Assembly: GCA_015067615.1 (NCBI GenBank)
Contig: SVMD01000013.1
Coordinates: forward strand, 1 to 64,000
Length of the DNA: 64,000 nucleotides
Source: Oscillospiraceae bacterium
GTDB lineage: Bacteria > Bacillota > Clostridia > Oscillospirales > Oscillospiraceae
Reading direction: 5' to 3'
Made by a program: the position numbers and the translations under genes. Below the pieces are notes generated by a model, which did not search any database, was not told the origin of the DNA, and saw only the letters and a list, made by a program, of their open reading frames with translations. Positions within the stretch are counted from its first letter, which is position 1, and every line of letters starts with the position of its first letter. Positions 1 to 9,673 of this stretch are shown in pieces.

Positions 1-78
1 TAAAGAAGAGATCATTGTCGAAACTTGCGAACGAAATATTTGTTTTTTTGAAGCTCGGCGGATCGTTTTCTGTGGCTG

Positions 79-147
79 AAAAGTGATATCTAAACTGGGT
101 ATTAACTACAAAAAGAAAAGCACACCATTCGGTGTGCTTTTCTTTTT
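79..147. repeat. Terminator-containing repeat module, copy 1
   Basis: A conserved stretch starting AAAAGTGATATCTAA, followed by CTGGGT, precedes a hairpin (AAGCACACC, ATTC, GGTGTGCTT) flanked by A-rich and T-rich runs, so it could terminate transcription in either direction. A second copy lies at 2397-2461. The unpaired part is nearly identical between copies, while the stem sequences differ and still pair. No gene is seen to its left in the window. Confidence 0.6.
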
Positions 148-182
148 GGAGAAACAGGACCGACAGATTTGAAGATCTAAAT

Positions 183-261
183 GCAACAGTCCGGCGGACT
201 GTTGCTTGCCGCCAGCTCGATGGCGGCAACTCTATAATTTTTCTTCCGATAGGAAGAAAAA
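183..261. repeat. Array of three perfect hairpins
   Basis: Three back-to-back perfect stems fill this stretch: GCAACAGTCC/GGACTGTTGC at 183-205, TTGCCGCCA/TGGCGGCAA at 206-229, and TTTTTCTTCC/GGAAGAAAAA at 238-261. No convincing ORF or ribosome binding site is present. Such clustered palindromes are typical of intergenic repeat elements, but the family is not identified here. The rest of the spacer to 375 shows nothing I can assign. Confidence 0.55.
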
Positions 262-375
262 TGCAAACAAATCTGGCCGGTACCTCCGTCGATACAGGAG
301 ATTGCCACGTCGGGGCGATGCTCATCCTCGCAATGACATGGATTATTCGATGGTGCACCCAAAGTGCCATATACG

Positions 376-404
376 AAAAGGCATCGGATTTACAATCCGA
401 TGCC
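376..404 (-). terminator. Intrinsic terminator after the EamA gene
   Basis: An 11-bp perfect stem (GGCATCGGATT with loop TAC) at 380-404 is followed on the minus strand by TTTT. It lies just past the stop codon of the EamA-family gene. Confidence 0.8.
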
Positions 405-409
405 TAACT

Positions 410-823
410 TTACAGGACCATAAGCAGTGTTCCGCCAGCGATGAGGATGCAACCCAGAATGGATCGGAGGGTGAGTTGCTCATGGAGCAGTACTGCGGCC
501 AGGATGATGGTGATCACGACGCTGAGCTTATCGATGGGGACGACCTTTGACACATCTCCGATTTGAAGCGCCTTATAGTAGCACAGCCAGGAGGCGCCGG
601 TTGCGAGACCGGAAAGGATCAGAAACAGCCAGCTTCGTCTGCTGATCTGACCGATGCCATGCTGGGCATTGGTCAAAAAGACCATGCCCCAGGCCATAAC
701 AAGAACAACGGAGGTACGAATGGCCGTTGCCAGGTTGGAGTTTACATTGGAAACGCCGATTTTTGCCAGGATAGAGGTAGCTGCTGCGAATAGGGATGAT
801 CCCAGGGCCAGAATAAACCACAT
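410..823 (-). CDS. EamA-family single-domain transporter
   Basis: This 137-residue, very hydrophobic protein has about five predicted membrane segments, the size of one EamA (DMT superfamily) repeat. Full-length DMT carriers have two repeats, so this short form probably works as a homo-oligomer in the cytoplasmic membrane. Its substrate cannot be read from sequence. The start is supported by GAGAGGAG upstream of ATG. It follows eno by 40 bp on the same strand and is followed by a strong terminator, so it may be the last gene of an eno transcript. Family assignment is fairly secure; physiological role is unknown. Confidence 0.8.
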   Translation of the reverse strand: MWFILALGSSLFAAATSILAKIGVSNVNSNLATAIRTSVVLVMAWGMVFLTNAQHGIGQISRRSWLFLILSGLATGASWLCYYKALQIGDVSKVVPIDKLSVVITIILAAVLLHEQLTLRSILGCILIAGGTLLMVL

Positions 824-863
824 ATGGTTATCTCCTCTCTATGATCCTATTTTGATTCTTTCC

Positions 864-2180
<1,317 letters not shown>

Positions 2181-2396
2181 TTATGTTAAGCATATTATAT
2201 CAGTATTATTGGAAGCATTCGGTGATATTGTTACAAAGCGGATACCATATTTTGATTATAGTACAAATAACTGGAAATGCAAGGAGGTATATCGTTCAGG
2301 CAATACGTGAAGCTATTCGCTGAATGATCACAAATACCAAATCCTGCGATCGAAATAATAACAGTCCGGAGGCATGGCAGATTGTGTCTTGTCCCA

Positions 2397-2461
2397 AAAG
2401 TGATATCTAATCTGGGTGCTAATTTCAAAAAGACACACACTATCCGGTGTGTGTCTTTTTT
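2397..2461. repeat. Terminator-containing repeat module, copy 2
   Basis: This is the second copy of the module at 79-147. The hairpin GACACACAC/GTGTGTGTC is flanked by A and T runs and sits 32 bp past the stop of the minus-strand XRE gene, so it probably terminates that gene. It also lies upstream of eno. The remainder of the 2157-2492 spacer shows no gene. Confidence 0.65.
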
Positions 2462-2492
2462 GTTCCGCCAGATTTGTGTATGGCTGTAAAGC

Positions 2493-2855
2493 TTATGCGG
2501 CGGCACTCATAACCAGCACAGCCAGCGTCAGCAGGGTAATTGCCATAAGCATTCGTTTGATTATCCTCCATCTGCGGCGTGAACGCTTATCTTTCTCTGC
2601 CAGCCGGGCGTTCAGTCTGGATAAAAGCCCGGCAATCTGATCGCTGCTTGTTTCCATATCAACTTTTTCTCCCAGAAGAGTACTGATGGGTACCTCCAAA
2701 ATCTCAGCCAGCTGAACGAGCATTCCGGCATCCGGAACGGATTGTCCCTGTTCCCATTTGGAGATCGTCTGACGGACTACATGCAGTTGACAGGCCAGTT
2801 CCTCCTGAGAAAAGCCTCTTTTCCGCCGGAGCGTTCTGATATTTTCGTGAAGCAT
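2493..2855 (-). CDS. XRE-family regulator with C-terminal membrane helix
   Basis: The first 65 or so residues form a Cro/C1-type helix-turn-helix (FSQEELACQLHVVRQTISKWEQG). A charged linker rich in Lys and Arg follows, and the last 20 residues are a hydrophobic helix (MLMAITLLTLAVLVMSAAA). This predicts a DNA-binding domain tethered to the membrane, 120 residues in total. AAGGAGGTG precedes the ATG. It is divergent from the tocopherol-cyclase-like gene, with a minus-strand TATAAT at 2950-2955 giving a leader of about 90 nt. Target genes are unknown; control of the divergent neighbour is a reasonable guess. Confidence 0.82.
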   Translation of the reverse strand: MLHENIRTLRRKRGFSQEELACQLHVVRQTISKWEQGQSVPDAGMLVQLAEILEVPISTLLGEKVDMETSSDQIAGLLSRLNARLAEKDKRSRRRWRIIKRMLMAITLLTLAVLVMSAAA

Positions 2856-2968
2856 TTCTTCACCTCCTTCTCTTCAAGTATAAATCAGGAAGTGTCGCAG
2901 AGGCAAGCAATGGGGATTAACATGAGGGTAAAGATGAATGACAGCCGATATTATACAAGTGGAAAATG

Positions 2969-2997
2969 TTGTGTAATCTCCTAATCTGTCGTATAAT
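2969..2997 (+). promoter_or_regulatory. Sigma-A-type promoter of the tocopherol-cyclase-like gene
   Basis: TTGTGT and TATAAT are separated by 17 bp. The -10 box ends 26 bp before the ATG at 3024. Confidence 0.6.
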
Positions 2998-3023
2998 AAC
3001 AAAAACAGTGAAGGAGAAGACCT

Positions 3024-3869
3024 ATGCGCGATTATTTCTGCGGCTGGTACATCAAGTGCCAGAATGGCCGGCAAACCGTGGCCTTTATTGCCGCCTATCA
3101 TATTACGAACAATGTAAAATCCTGTTCCCTGCAGGTCATCACCGATGACGGTGCCTGGAATGTGGACTACCCCTTTGCGGAATTCCGTATGGACGAGAAC
3201 GGCGTGAAGATCGGCCCCAATGTCTTTACAAAGCAGGACTGCCATCTTACTGTCCGCAGCCCGGAGCTGACGGTGGAGGGCTCACTGACCTTTGGGGAAT
3301 TTGCGCTCATTGCCTACGATATCATGGGTCCGTTCAAATACGTTCCCTTCATGCAGTGCCGTCACAGTGTATTCAGCATGAAGCACCGGGTGGACGGCAA
3401 GCTGGTCATCAACGGCGAAGGTTTTTCCTTTGATGATGGTGTCTGCTATATTGAAGGTGACCGGGGCCATTCCTTCCCGAAGGACTATGTCTGGACTCAG
3501 TGCTGCTTTGATGGGGGCAGCCTCATGCTGTCCGTAGCGGATATCCCCTTCTGCGGCTTCCATTTTACCGGCGTCATCAGTGCCATTCACTATCAGGGAA
3601 AGGAATACCGTCTGGGAACCTACCTGGGGGCCCGGGCTGTGAAGATCCAGGATGGGGAAGTGGTCATCCAACAGGGCGGAAAGACCCTGACGGCCCGTCG
3701 ACTGGAGGACAGGGGCAAGCCCCTGGCAGCTCCCGTGGGCGGCAGTATGAAGCGCACCATCCGGGAGAGCGCCGCCTGCAGGACCTACTACCATTATCAG
3801 GAGAACGGCAGGACCATTTTTGAATTTGAATCCGATCAGGCAGCCTTTGAATATGAGTATCCCCAATAA
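3024..3869 (+). CDS. Tocopherol-cyclase-like family protein
   Basis: This 281-residue protein resembles bacterial members of the tocopherol cyclase-like family, a lipocalin-like beta-barrel fold. The best landmark is CYIEGDRGHSFPKDYVWTQC, a Glu/Asp/His/Trp-rich motif characteristic of the family. There is no signal peptide. Gut Firmicutes do not make tocopherol, so a substrate is not inferred; a lipid or isoprenoid ligand is possible. The start has AAGGAGAAG upstream, and the gene has its own promoter. It stands alone, before yitT. Family call is moderate to good; function unknown. Confidence 0.72.
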   Translation: MRDYFCGWYIKCQNGRQTVAFIAAYHITNNVKSCSLQVITDDGAWNVDYPFAEFRMDENGVKIGPNVFTKQDCHLTVRSPELTVEGSLTFGEFALIAYDIMGPFKYVPFMQCRHSVFSMKHRVDGKLVINGEGFSFDDGVCYIEGDRGHSFPKDYVWTQCCFDGGSLMLSVADIPFCGFHFTGVISAIHYQGKEYRLGTYLGARAVKIQDGEVVIQQGGKTLTARRLEDRGKPLAAPVGGSMKRTIRESAACRTYYHYQENGRTIFEFESDQAAFEYEYPQ

Positions 3870-3890
3870 CGTGAAAAATTGGAAAGACGC

Positions 3891-3918
3891 TTGATTTTTT
3901 CCGGAAATACATTATAAT
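3891..3918 (+). promoter_or_regulatory. Promoter of the yitT-family gene
   Basis: TTGATT and TATAAT are separated by 16 bp, about 47 bp before the TTG start codon at 3965. Confidence 0.65.
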
Positions 3919-3964
3919 GTATCTGTCCGCAACTGAAAAACATTTTTGAAATGAGGAATCGGTC

Positions 3965-4813
3965 TTGCTGAATAAAAAAACCATTAAGGAATACGGTCTC
4001 ATTACCGTAGGTACCGCCATTGTTGCCGCAGCAGTTTATTTCTTTATGATCCCCGGAAACCTGACCCCCGGCAGTGCGGCCGCCGTGGCCCTGCTTCTGA
4101 GCAATGTGATCCCCCTGCCCATTTCTGCCATCACGTTTATTCTGAATATGACTCTGCTGATCGTCGGTTTCCTGCTGATCGGACCCGAGTTTGGCGCCAA
4201 GACCATCTACACATCCATCCTGATGCCTGCCATCATGCGCATCTACGAGGTGACGGTGCCCAATATGGTGTCCATCAACCAGGATCCGCTGCTGGATATG
4301 CTGTGCTACGCGGTGGTGGTCAGCATCGGTCTTGCCATCGTGTTCAACTGTAATGCGTCCTCCGGCGGTCTGGATATTGTGGCCAAGCTGATGAACAAGT
4401 ATCTGCGGATGGATATGGGTAAGGCCATGTCTGTTTCCGGCATGGCAGTCTGTGCCACAGCGCTGCTGTTTTATGATCTCAAGACCGTCATCATCAGTAT
4501 CCTGGGCACCTATTTCTCCGGCATTGTGGTGGACTACATCATCTTCGGCATGAATATCAAGCGCCGGGTGTGCATTTTGTCCTCCAAGCATGAGGAGATC
4601 CTGAACTACATCCTCCACGACCTCCATTCCGGTGCCTCCCTCTATGAGGCCATCGGTGCCTACGACAAGTCCGTCCGCACCGAGATCGTCACCATCGTGG
4701 ACAAGCAGGAATACAGCAAGCTGATGGATTATCTGCAGAAGACCGATCCCAAGGCCTTCGTCACGGTCTATTCTGTCAACGAGGTCAGCTATGTTCCCAA
4801 AAAGCTGAAGTAA
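3965..4813 (+). CDS. YitT family membrane protein (DUF2179)
   Basis: The N-terminal 185 or so residues contain about five membrane helices, and the C-terminal 80 residues form the soluble DUF2179 domain, the standard YitT layout. Length (282 residues) is normal. The start is TTG: GAGGAA lies 6 bp upstream, and the only nearby ATG runs into a stop. YitT proteins have been proposed as membrane transporters, but no substrate is established, so none is given. The gene has a clear promoter before it and a terminator after it and appears monocistronic. Confidence 0.85.
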   Translation: MLNKKTIKEYGLITVGTAIVAAAVYFFMIPGNLTPGSAAAVALLLSNVIPLPISAITFILNMTLLIVGFLLIGPEFGAKTIYTSILMPAIMRIYEVTVPNMVSINQDPLLDMLCYAVVVSIGLAIVFNCNASSGGLDIVAKLMNKYLRMDMGKAMSVSGMAVCATALLFYDLKTVIISILGTYFSGIVVDYIIFGMNIKRRVCILSSKHEEILNYILHDLHSGASLYEAIGAYDKSVRTEIVTIVDKQEYSKLMDYLQKTDPKAFVTVYSVNEVSYVPKKLK

Positions 4814-4822
4814 TTTTCTATG

Positions 4823-4850
4823 ATCCCGGCACACAAAGTGCCGGGATTTT
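4823..4850 (+). terminator. Intrinsic terminator after yitT-family gene
   Basis: ATCCCGGCAC/GTGCCGGGAT hairpin with a five-base loop followed by TTTTCTCTTT. Confidence 0.85.
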
Positions 4851-4853
4851 CTC

Positions 4854-4882
4854 TTTACAAACTGCTTTGTTTTTTGTATACT
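4854..4882 (+). promoter_or_regulatory. Promoter of fucO
   Basis: TTTACA and TATACT are separated by 17 bp. The box lies directly after the yitT terminator and about 48 bp before the fucO start. Confidence 0.75.
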
Positions 4883-4929
4883 GATAAAAAAGGATCGAAT
4901 ACGATCCGAAAATAATGGAGGAATAAACA

Positions 4930-6072
4930 ATGGCAAACCGTTTCGTATCCAATGCAATCTCCTACCATGGCAAGGGCGCCATCCAGGAAATCCCCGGCAT
5001 CGTGGCCGCCAAGGGCTTTCAGAAGGCTTTCATCGCCACCGACCCCGATCTGGTGAAGTTCGGCGTTACCAAGAAGGTCACTGACATCCTGGATGCCAAC
5101 AATATGGCTTACGAGGTCTATTCCGACATCAAGCCCAACCCCACCATTGAGAACGTCCAGAACGGCGTTGCCGCCTACAAGGCAAGCGGTGCAGACTACA
5201 TGATCACCGTGGGCGGCGGTTCCTCCATGGACACCGGCAAGGCAATCGGCATCATCATCAATAACCCCGAGTTCGCTGACGTCCGCTCTCTGGAGGGCGT
5301 GGCTCCCACCAAGAACCCCACTGTCTACACCATCGCTGTGCCCACCACCGCCGGTACCGCCGCTGAGGCTACCATCAACTACGTCATCACCGACGTGGAG
5401 CGCAAGCGTAAGTTCGTCTGCGTGGACGTGAACGATATCCCCAACGTGGCAATCGTGGACCCCGACATGATGTCCACCATGCCCAAGGGTCTGACTGCCT
5501 CCACCGGTATGGACGCACTGACCCATGCCATCGAGGGTTACACCACCAAGGGCGCCTGGGCTCTGCCTGACTGCCTGAACCTGGAGGCCATCCGCCTCAT
5601 CGCCAAGAACCTGCGTGCAGCCGTGAACAACGATCCTGAGGGTCGTGAGGGCATGGCTCTAGGCCAGTTCGTCACCGGCATGGCCTTCTCCAATGTTGGT
5701 CTGGGCATTGCCCACTCCATCGCCCACACCCTGGGCGCAACCTATGACACCCCCCACGGCGTGGCCTGCGCTATGATGCTGCCCATCGTCATGGAGTTCA
5801 ATGCCGAAGCCACCGGCGAGAAGCTGAAGGCCGTTGCCGAGGCCATGGGTGTTGACACCACCGGTATGTCCCAGGCTGAGTACCGCAAGGCAGCTGTGGA
5901 TGCCGTCCGTCAGCTGAGCGTTGATGTGGGCATCCCCACCAAGCTGGACAAGATCAAGGAAGAGGATCTGCAGTTCCTGGCAGAGTCCGCCTACGCTGAT
6001 GCCTGCGCCCCCGGCAACCCCAAGGAAGCTTCCGTCGAAGACATGAAGGCTCTGATCCGTCAGCTGATGTAA
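4930..6072 (+). CDS. fucO: Lactaldehyde reductase / iron-containing alcohol dehydrogenase (FucO-type)
   Basis: This 380-residue group III alcohol dehydrogenase closely follows the FucO pattern along its length, including MANR at the N-terminus, NNPEFADVRSLEG, and RKFVCVD. FucO reduces L-lactaldehyde to 1,2-propanediol with NADH. The GGGSSMDTGK cofactor motif is present, and the expected iron ligands D195, H199, H262 and H276 are intact. TGGAGGAATAAACA precedes the ATG. It has its own promoter and terminator. No fucose or rhamnose genes are next to it, so a broader role in aldehyde reduction is also possible. Confidence 0.9.
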   Translation: MANRFVSNAISYHGKGAIQEIPGIVAAKGFQKAFIATDPDLVKFGVTKKVTDILDANNMAYEVYSDIKPNPTIENVQNGVAAYKASGADYMITVGGGSSMDTGKAIGIIINNPEFADVRSLEGVAPTKNPTVYTIAVPTTAGTAAEATINYVITDVERKRKFVCVDVNDIPNVAIVDPDMMSTMPKGLTASTGMDALTHAIEGYTTKGAWALPDCLNLEAIRLIAKNLRAAVNNDPEGREGMALGQFVTGMAFSNVGLGIAHSIAHTLGATYDTPHGVACAMMLPIVMEFNAEATGEKLKAVAEAMGVDTTGMSQAEYRKAAVDAVRQLSVDVGIPTKLDKIKEEDLQFLAESAYADACAPGNPKEASVEDMKALIRQLM

Positions 6073-6088
6073 TATTGCTATACAACTC

Positions 6089-6119
6089 ATCCGGCGGCCC
6101 CACGGGGCTGCCGGATTTT
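6089..6119 (+). terminator. Intrinsic terminator after fucO
   Basis: ATCCGGC-G-GCCCC pairs with GGGGC-T-GCCGGAT around loop ACG and is followed by TTTTG. Confidence 0.85.
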
Positions 6120-6170
6120 GTTGCGGAATCATGAGAATTGTAGTAAGATAAAGAAAAAAGGGGGACGCGC

Positions 6171-6803
6171 ATGAAAGACAATTGGGTCCGTATTCTTGGG
6201 TGGTCTGTGTTTATTGCAATCGCCTTTGTGGCTGTAACGATGATGTCCAATGAGGAATTTGATGCGGTTCGTCCCTTGCAGGATAAGACTGCACATATTA
6301 TTCATGAGCAGGAACTGATCCCCAAGGAGAATGTGGATATCTTCATTGCCGGGGATGGGAAGTTATTTGTGTTTTTCATCGACAATGAGCTGATCAATGC
6401 CTATGATGCAGCAGGCAGCTTCCTCTATGGTATTCAGCTCCCGGATGGGCAGAACGGCATAAGTGATATGGCCTATCAGAATGGGAAACTGTATGTGGAT
6501 AACCGAGGCTCCGGCTACTATGTTTTCGAGGATGGATACCTGCTGCGCTTTGAGCGGGGAAGCATAAACAACGAGGCGCGAAAGGAACTGGAACCATTTT
6601 TCATCGGAGAATATGCACATACTGACGGAGAAACCACCTACCTCTATGTGGAGGAGGAAAACAAGTTTATCCGAAATATCAATGGCTGCGCGGAGGACTT
6701 TCTGCAATACCCGAAGCGAAATGAAAACGTCATACCGTTGCTGCTGCTTGGTTTTATGGTTCTGAGTGCCATGGAATATTGGGCGCAGAAGAAAGAAGTG
6801 TAA
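6171..6803 (+). CDS. Hypothetical bitopic membrane protein
   Basis: I do not recognise a named family. The 210-residue protein has a membrane helix near residues 8-26 and a second near 188-204, with a soluble middle of about 160 residues. The middle is rich in short beta-strand-like segments (GKLFVFFIDNELINAYD, NGKLYVDNRG), reminiscent of beta-propeller blades. GGGGGA lies upstream of ATG. It lies between the fucO terminator and a GC-rich hairpin, facing adhE tail to tail, so it is probably transcribed alone. Confidence 0.7.
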   Translation: MKDNWVRILGWSVFIAIAFVAVTMMSNEEFDAVRPLQDKTAHIIHEQELIPKENVDIFIAGDGKLFVFFIDNELINAYDAAGSFLYGIQLPDGQNGISDMAYQNGKLYVDNRGSGYYVFEDGYLLRFERGSINNEARKELEPFFIGEYAHTDGETTYLYVEEENKFIRNINGCAEDFLQYPKRNENVIPLLLLGFMVLSAMEYWAQKKEV

Positions 6804-6815
6804 GAAAAAGATGAA

Positions 6816-6842
6816 TCCCCCGGGGGCGAAAGCACCCGGGGG
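6816..6842. terminator. GC-rich hairpin between convergent genes
   Basis: CCCCCGGGGGC, loop GAAA, GCACCCGGGGG. The T-tracts are weak on both sides, so termination is likely but not certain. It separates the 6171-6803 gene from adhE. Confidence 0.55.
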
Positions 6843-6851
6843 AGTTGCTGT

Positions 6852-9446
6852 TTATCTGCCGTAGTAGGCGTTCAGGTACATCTGCTTGATTTCCTTCATC
6901 AGGGGGTAACGGGGGTTGGCGCCGGTACATTGATCGTCGAAGGCCTGCTCGGTCATTTCGTCCAGCCGGGCCAGGAAATCCGCTTCGTCGATGCCGTAGT
7001 CCCGGATGGTCTTCTTGATACCCACAGTCTCCTTCAGCTCATTGATCTTGGCGATGAGCGCTTCCAGCTTCTCCTCGTCGGTGCCGCCGTGAATACCCAG
7101 GTAATCGGCTACTTCGGCGTACCGGGCCAGAGTGTGGGGATGGTCGTACTGGGAGAAGGTGCCCATCTTGGCGGGAATCTCCGCGGCGTTGAAGCGCAGA
7201 ACCTCCTCAATCATCAGGGCGTTGGCGACGCCGTGGGGCAGGTGATGTAAGGCACCCAGCTTGTGTGCCATGGAGTGGCAGACGCCCAGGAAGGCATTGG
7301 CGAAGGCCATACCGGCCATGCAGGCGGCGGTGCCCATATTCTCCCGGGCTCTGGGATCATGGCAGCCGTCGGCGTAGGCGGTGGGCAGATTGTCGAAGAT
7401 CAGCTTCAGTGCCCGCAGAGCCAGACCGTCGGTATAGCCGGTGGCCATCATGGAGGCGTAGGCTTCCAGGGCGTGGGTCACGGCGTCGATGCCGGAGGCG
7501 GCGGTGAGGCCTCTGGGGGCGTTCATCATCATGTCCGCATCCACGATGGCCATGTCGGGCATCAGCTCGTAGTCTGCCAGGGGATACTTGACGCCGCTCT
7601 GCTCGTCGGTAATGACCGCAAAAGGGGTCACCTCGGAGCCGGTACCGGCGGTGGTGGGGATGGCCACGAAGTAGGCCTTCTCACCCATCTTGGGGAACTC
7701 ATAGATACGCTTGCGGATATCCACGAAGCGCATGGCCATGTTCATAAAGTCTGCCTCGGGATGCTCATACAGCACCCACATGATCTTGGCTGCGTCCATG
7801 GCGGAGCCGCCGCCCACGGCGATGATCACATCCGGCTGGAAGGTGGCCATCTGGGCCGCACCGGCCTTGGCACAGGCCAGGGTGGGGTCGGGCTCCACGG
7901 AGTGGAAAGTGTTGTGGATGATACCCATGGCGTCCAGCTGCTCCTTCACGGGCTTGGTGTAGCCGTTCTGGTACAGGAAGGTATCGGTGACGATGAAGGC
8001 CTTTTTGTACTTCTTCAGTTCGGCAAGTGCCATGGGCAGGCAGCCCTTCTTGAAGTAAACCTTTTCGGGGGCCCGGAACCAGAGCATATTTTCCCTTCTT
8101 TCTGCCACAGTCTTGATATTCAGCAGGTGCTTGACGCCGATATTTTCGGACACGGAATTGCCGCCCCAGCTGCCGCAGCCCAGGGTCAGGGAGGGGGTGA
8201 GCTTGAAATTGTACAGGTCACCGATACCGCCCTGGGCGGAGGGGGTATTCACCAGGAGGCGGCAGGCCTTCATCCGGTCGGAGAAAGCCTTCAGCTTTTC
8301 CGGCTGATAGACGTCGTTCAGATAGATGGCTGCGGTGTGGCCGTAGCCACCGTCGGCCACCAGTGTTTCTGCCTTGCAAAGGGCATCTTCAAAATCCGCT
8401 GCCCGGTACATGGCGAGAACTGGGGAGAGCTTCTCGTGAGCAAAGGCTTCACTCAGTTCGACGCTGTCCACCTGGCCGATGAGAATCTTGGTATATTCGG
8501 GAACCGTAAAACCGGCCAGCTGGGCGATGGTGAAAGCGGACTGGCCCACGATTTTGGCATTGATGGAGCCGTTTATCAGAATGATATCCCGAACCTTCTG
8601 GAGCTCTTCAGCATTCAGAATATGGCATCCACGGGTGAGGAACTCGGCCTTTACCGCGTCATACACGCTGTCCAGAACCACCACAGACTGCTCAGAGGCA
8701 CAGATCATACCGTTGTCGAAGGTCTTGGAGTGGATGACGGAGGAGACAGCCAGCTGGATATCGGCGCTGTCGTCGATGATGGCAGGGGTGTTGCCGGGAC
8801 CCACACCGATGGCAGGCTTGCCGGAGCTATAGGCGGCTTTGACCATGCCGGGACCGCCGGTGGCCAGCGTCAGGTCACATTCTCTCATGACCATGTTGCT
8901 CAGCTCCAGGCTGGGGGTGTCGATCCAGGCGATGATGCCCTCGGGGGCACCTGCCGCGACAGCGGCTTCCAGCACGATCTTCGCGGCATCGATGGTGCAC
9001 TTCTTTGCCCGGGGATGGGGGCTGATGATCATGCCGTTGCGGGTCTTCAGGGCGATGAGGGTCTTGAAAATGGCAGTGGAGGTGGGGTTGGTGGTGGGAA
9101 TCACAGCGGCAATGACACCGATGGGTTCCGCGATTTTCTTGATACCGTAGGAGGTGTCCTCCTCAATGACACCGCAGGTACGGATGGACTTGTAGGCGTT
9201 GTAGATGTATTCAGCGGCGTAGTGGTTCTTGATGACCTTGTCTTCCACAATGCCCATGCCGGTTTCGGCAACGGCATCCTTGGCCAGGTAAATTCTGGCC
9301 TGGTTGGCTGCAGTGGCGGCGGCCAGGAAGATCTTGTCAACCTGCTCCTGGGTATAGGAAGCAAACTGCTTCTGGGCCGCACGGACCTGTGCCAGAACGG
9401 CGGAAAGTTCTTCCGGATTTGTGACGGTGGGGTAAGTATATTTCAT
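6852..9446 (-). CDS. adhE: Bifunctional acetaldehyde-CoA / alcohol dehydrogenase AdhE
   Basis: AdhE reduces acetyl-CoA to acetaldehyde and then to ethanol, recycling two NADH; it forms cytoplasmic spirosome filaments in well-studied species. The 864 residues comprise an aldehyde dehydrogenase domain (about 1-440) with catalytic C249 in GMICASEQS, and an iron alcohol dehydrogenase domain (about 455-864) with GGGSAMDAAK and the metal-binding Asp/His in GIDAVTHALEAY and CHSMAHKLGALHHLPHG. AGGAAAGGTGATC precedes the ATG. A strong promoter with operator-like palindromes lies upstream. A Rex repressor gene is in the same window at 62291. Confidence 0.97.
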   Translation of the reverse strand: MKYTYPTVTNPEELSAVLAQVRAAQKQFASYTQEQVDKIFLAAATAANQARIYLAKDAVAETGMGIVEDKVIKNHYAAEYIYNAYKSIRTCGVIEEDTSYGIKKIAEPIGVIAAVIPTTNPTSTAIFKTLIALKTRNGMIISPHPRAKKCTIDAAKIVLEAAVAAGAPEGIIAWIDTPSLELSNMVMRECDLTLATGGPGMVKAAYSSGKPAIGVGPGNTPAIIDDSADIQLAVSSVIHSKTFDNGMICASEQSVVVLDSVYDAVKAEFLTRGCHILNAEELQKVRDIILINGSINAKIVGQSAFTIAQLAGFTVPEYTKILIGQVDSVELSEAFAHEKLSPVLAMYRAADFEDALCKAETLVADGGYGHTAAIYLNDVYQPEKLKAFSDRMKACRLLVNTPSAQGGIGDLYNFKLTPSLTLGCGSWGGNSVSENIGVKHLLNIKTVAERRENMLWFRAPEKVYFKKGCLPMALAELKKYKKAFIVTDTFLYQNGYTKPVKEQLDAMGIIHNTFHSVEPDPTLACAKAGAAQMATFQPDVIIAVGGGSAMDAAKIMWVLYEHPEADFMNMAMRFVDIRKRIYEFPKMGEKAYFVAIPTTAGTGSEVTPFAVITDEQSGVKYPLADYELMPDMAIVDADMMMNAPRGLTAASGIDAVTHALEAYASMMATGYTDGLALRALKLIFDNLPTAYADGCHDPRARENMGTAACMAGMAFANAFLGVCHSMAHKLGALHHLPHGVANALMIEEVLRFNAAEIPAKMGTFSQYDHPHTLARYAEVADYLGIHGGTDEEKLEALIAKINELKETVGIKKTIRDYGIDEADFLARLDEMTEQAFDDQCTGANPRYPLMKEIKQMYLNAYYGR

Positions 9447-9484
9447 GGCAGATCACCTTTCCTGAATGAAATCAATGAAATTAG

Positions 9485-9533
9485 TACCGATAAAACGGTA
9501 TCGATATAATAGCATGCGATTACAAAAAGTCAA
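9485..9533 (-). promoter_or_regulatory. adhE promoter with operator-like palindrome
   Basis: On the minus strand TTGACT (9528-9533) and TATTAT (9506-9511) are separated by 16 bp. A perfect inverted repeat TACCG-N6-CGGTA at 9485-9500 covers the expected start of transcription and could be an operator. Confidence 0.65.
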
Positions 9534-9541
9534 GCTAAAAA

Positions 9542-9558
9542 TTGTTAAATATACACAA
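9542..9558. promoter_or_regulatory. Possible Rex-like site upstream of adhE
   Basis: TTGTTAAATATACACAA has one perfect Rex half-site (TTGTTAA) and a degraded second half, one base short of the 18-bp consensus spacing. It sits just upstream of the adhE -35 box. adhE is a classical Rex target in Firmicutes, but the match here is weak. Confidence 0.3.
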
Positions 9559-9673
9559 AACCGGCTTCCGAAAGGACAGCTTGCGTAAGATTATATGGGC
9601 TGAAAAGTTGATTTTGCTGCAAAATGATACCATGAAAGTTGAAAATTATACCGGCTGTACAAACTTCTCTCCA

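Noticed and set aside
183-261. tRNA-like folding of the hairpin array
   Set aside because: The stems do not form a cloverleaf with conserved T-loop or anticodon features.
2231-2506. 91-codon minus-strand ORF in the eno upstream spacer
   Set aside because: It runs through the terminator repeat and has no ribosome binding site or recognisable protein pattern.
7263-9509. 748-codon plus-strand ORF opposite adhE
   Set aside because: The coding sequence of AdhE is unambiguous; the antisense frame is low-complexity Gly/His/Val-rich, as expected for a shadow.
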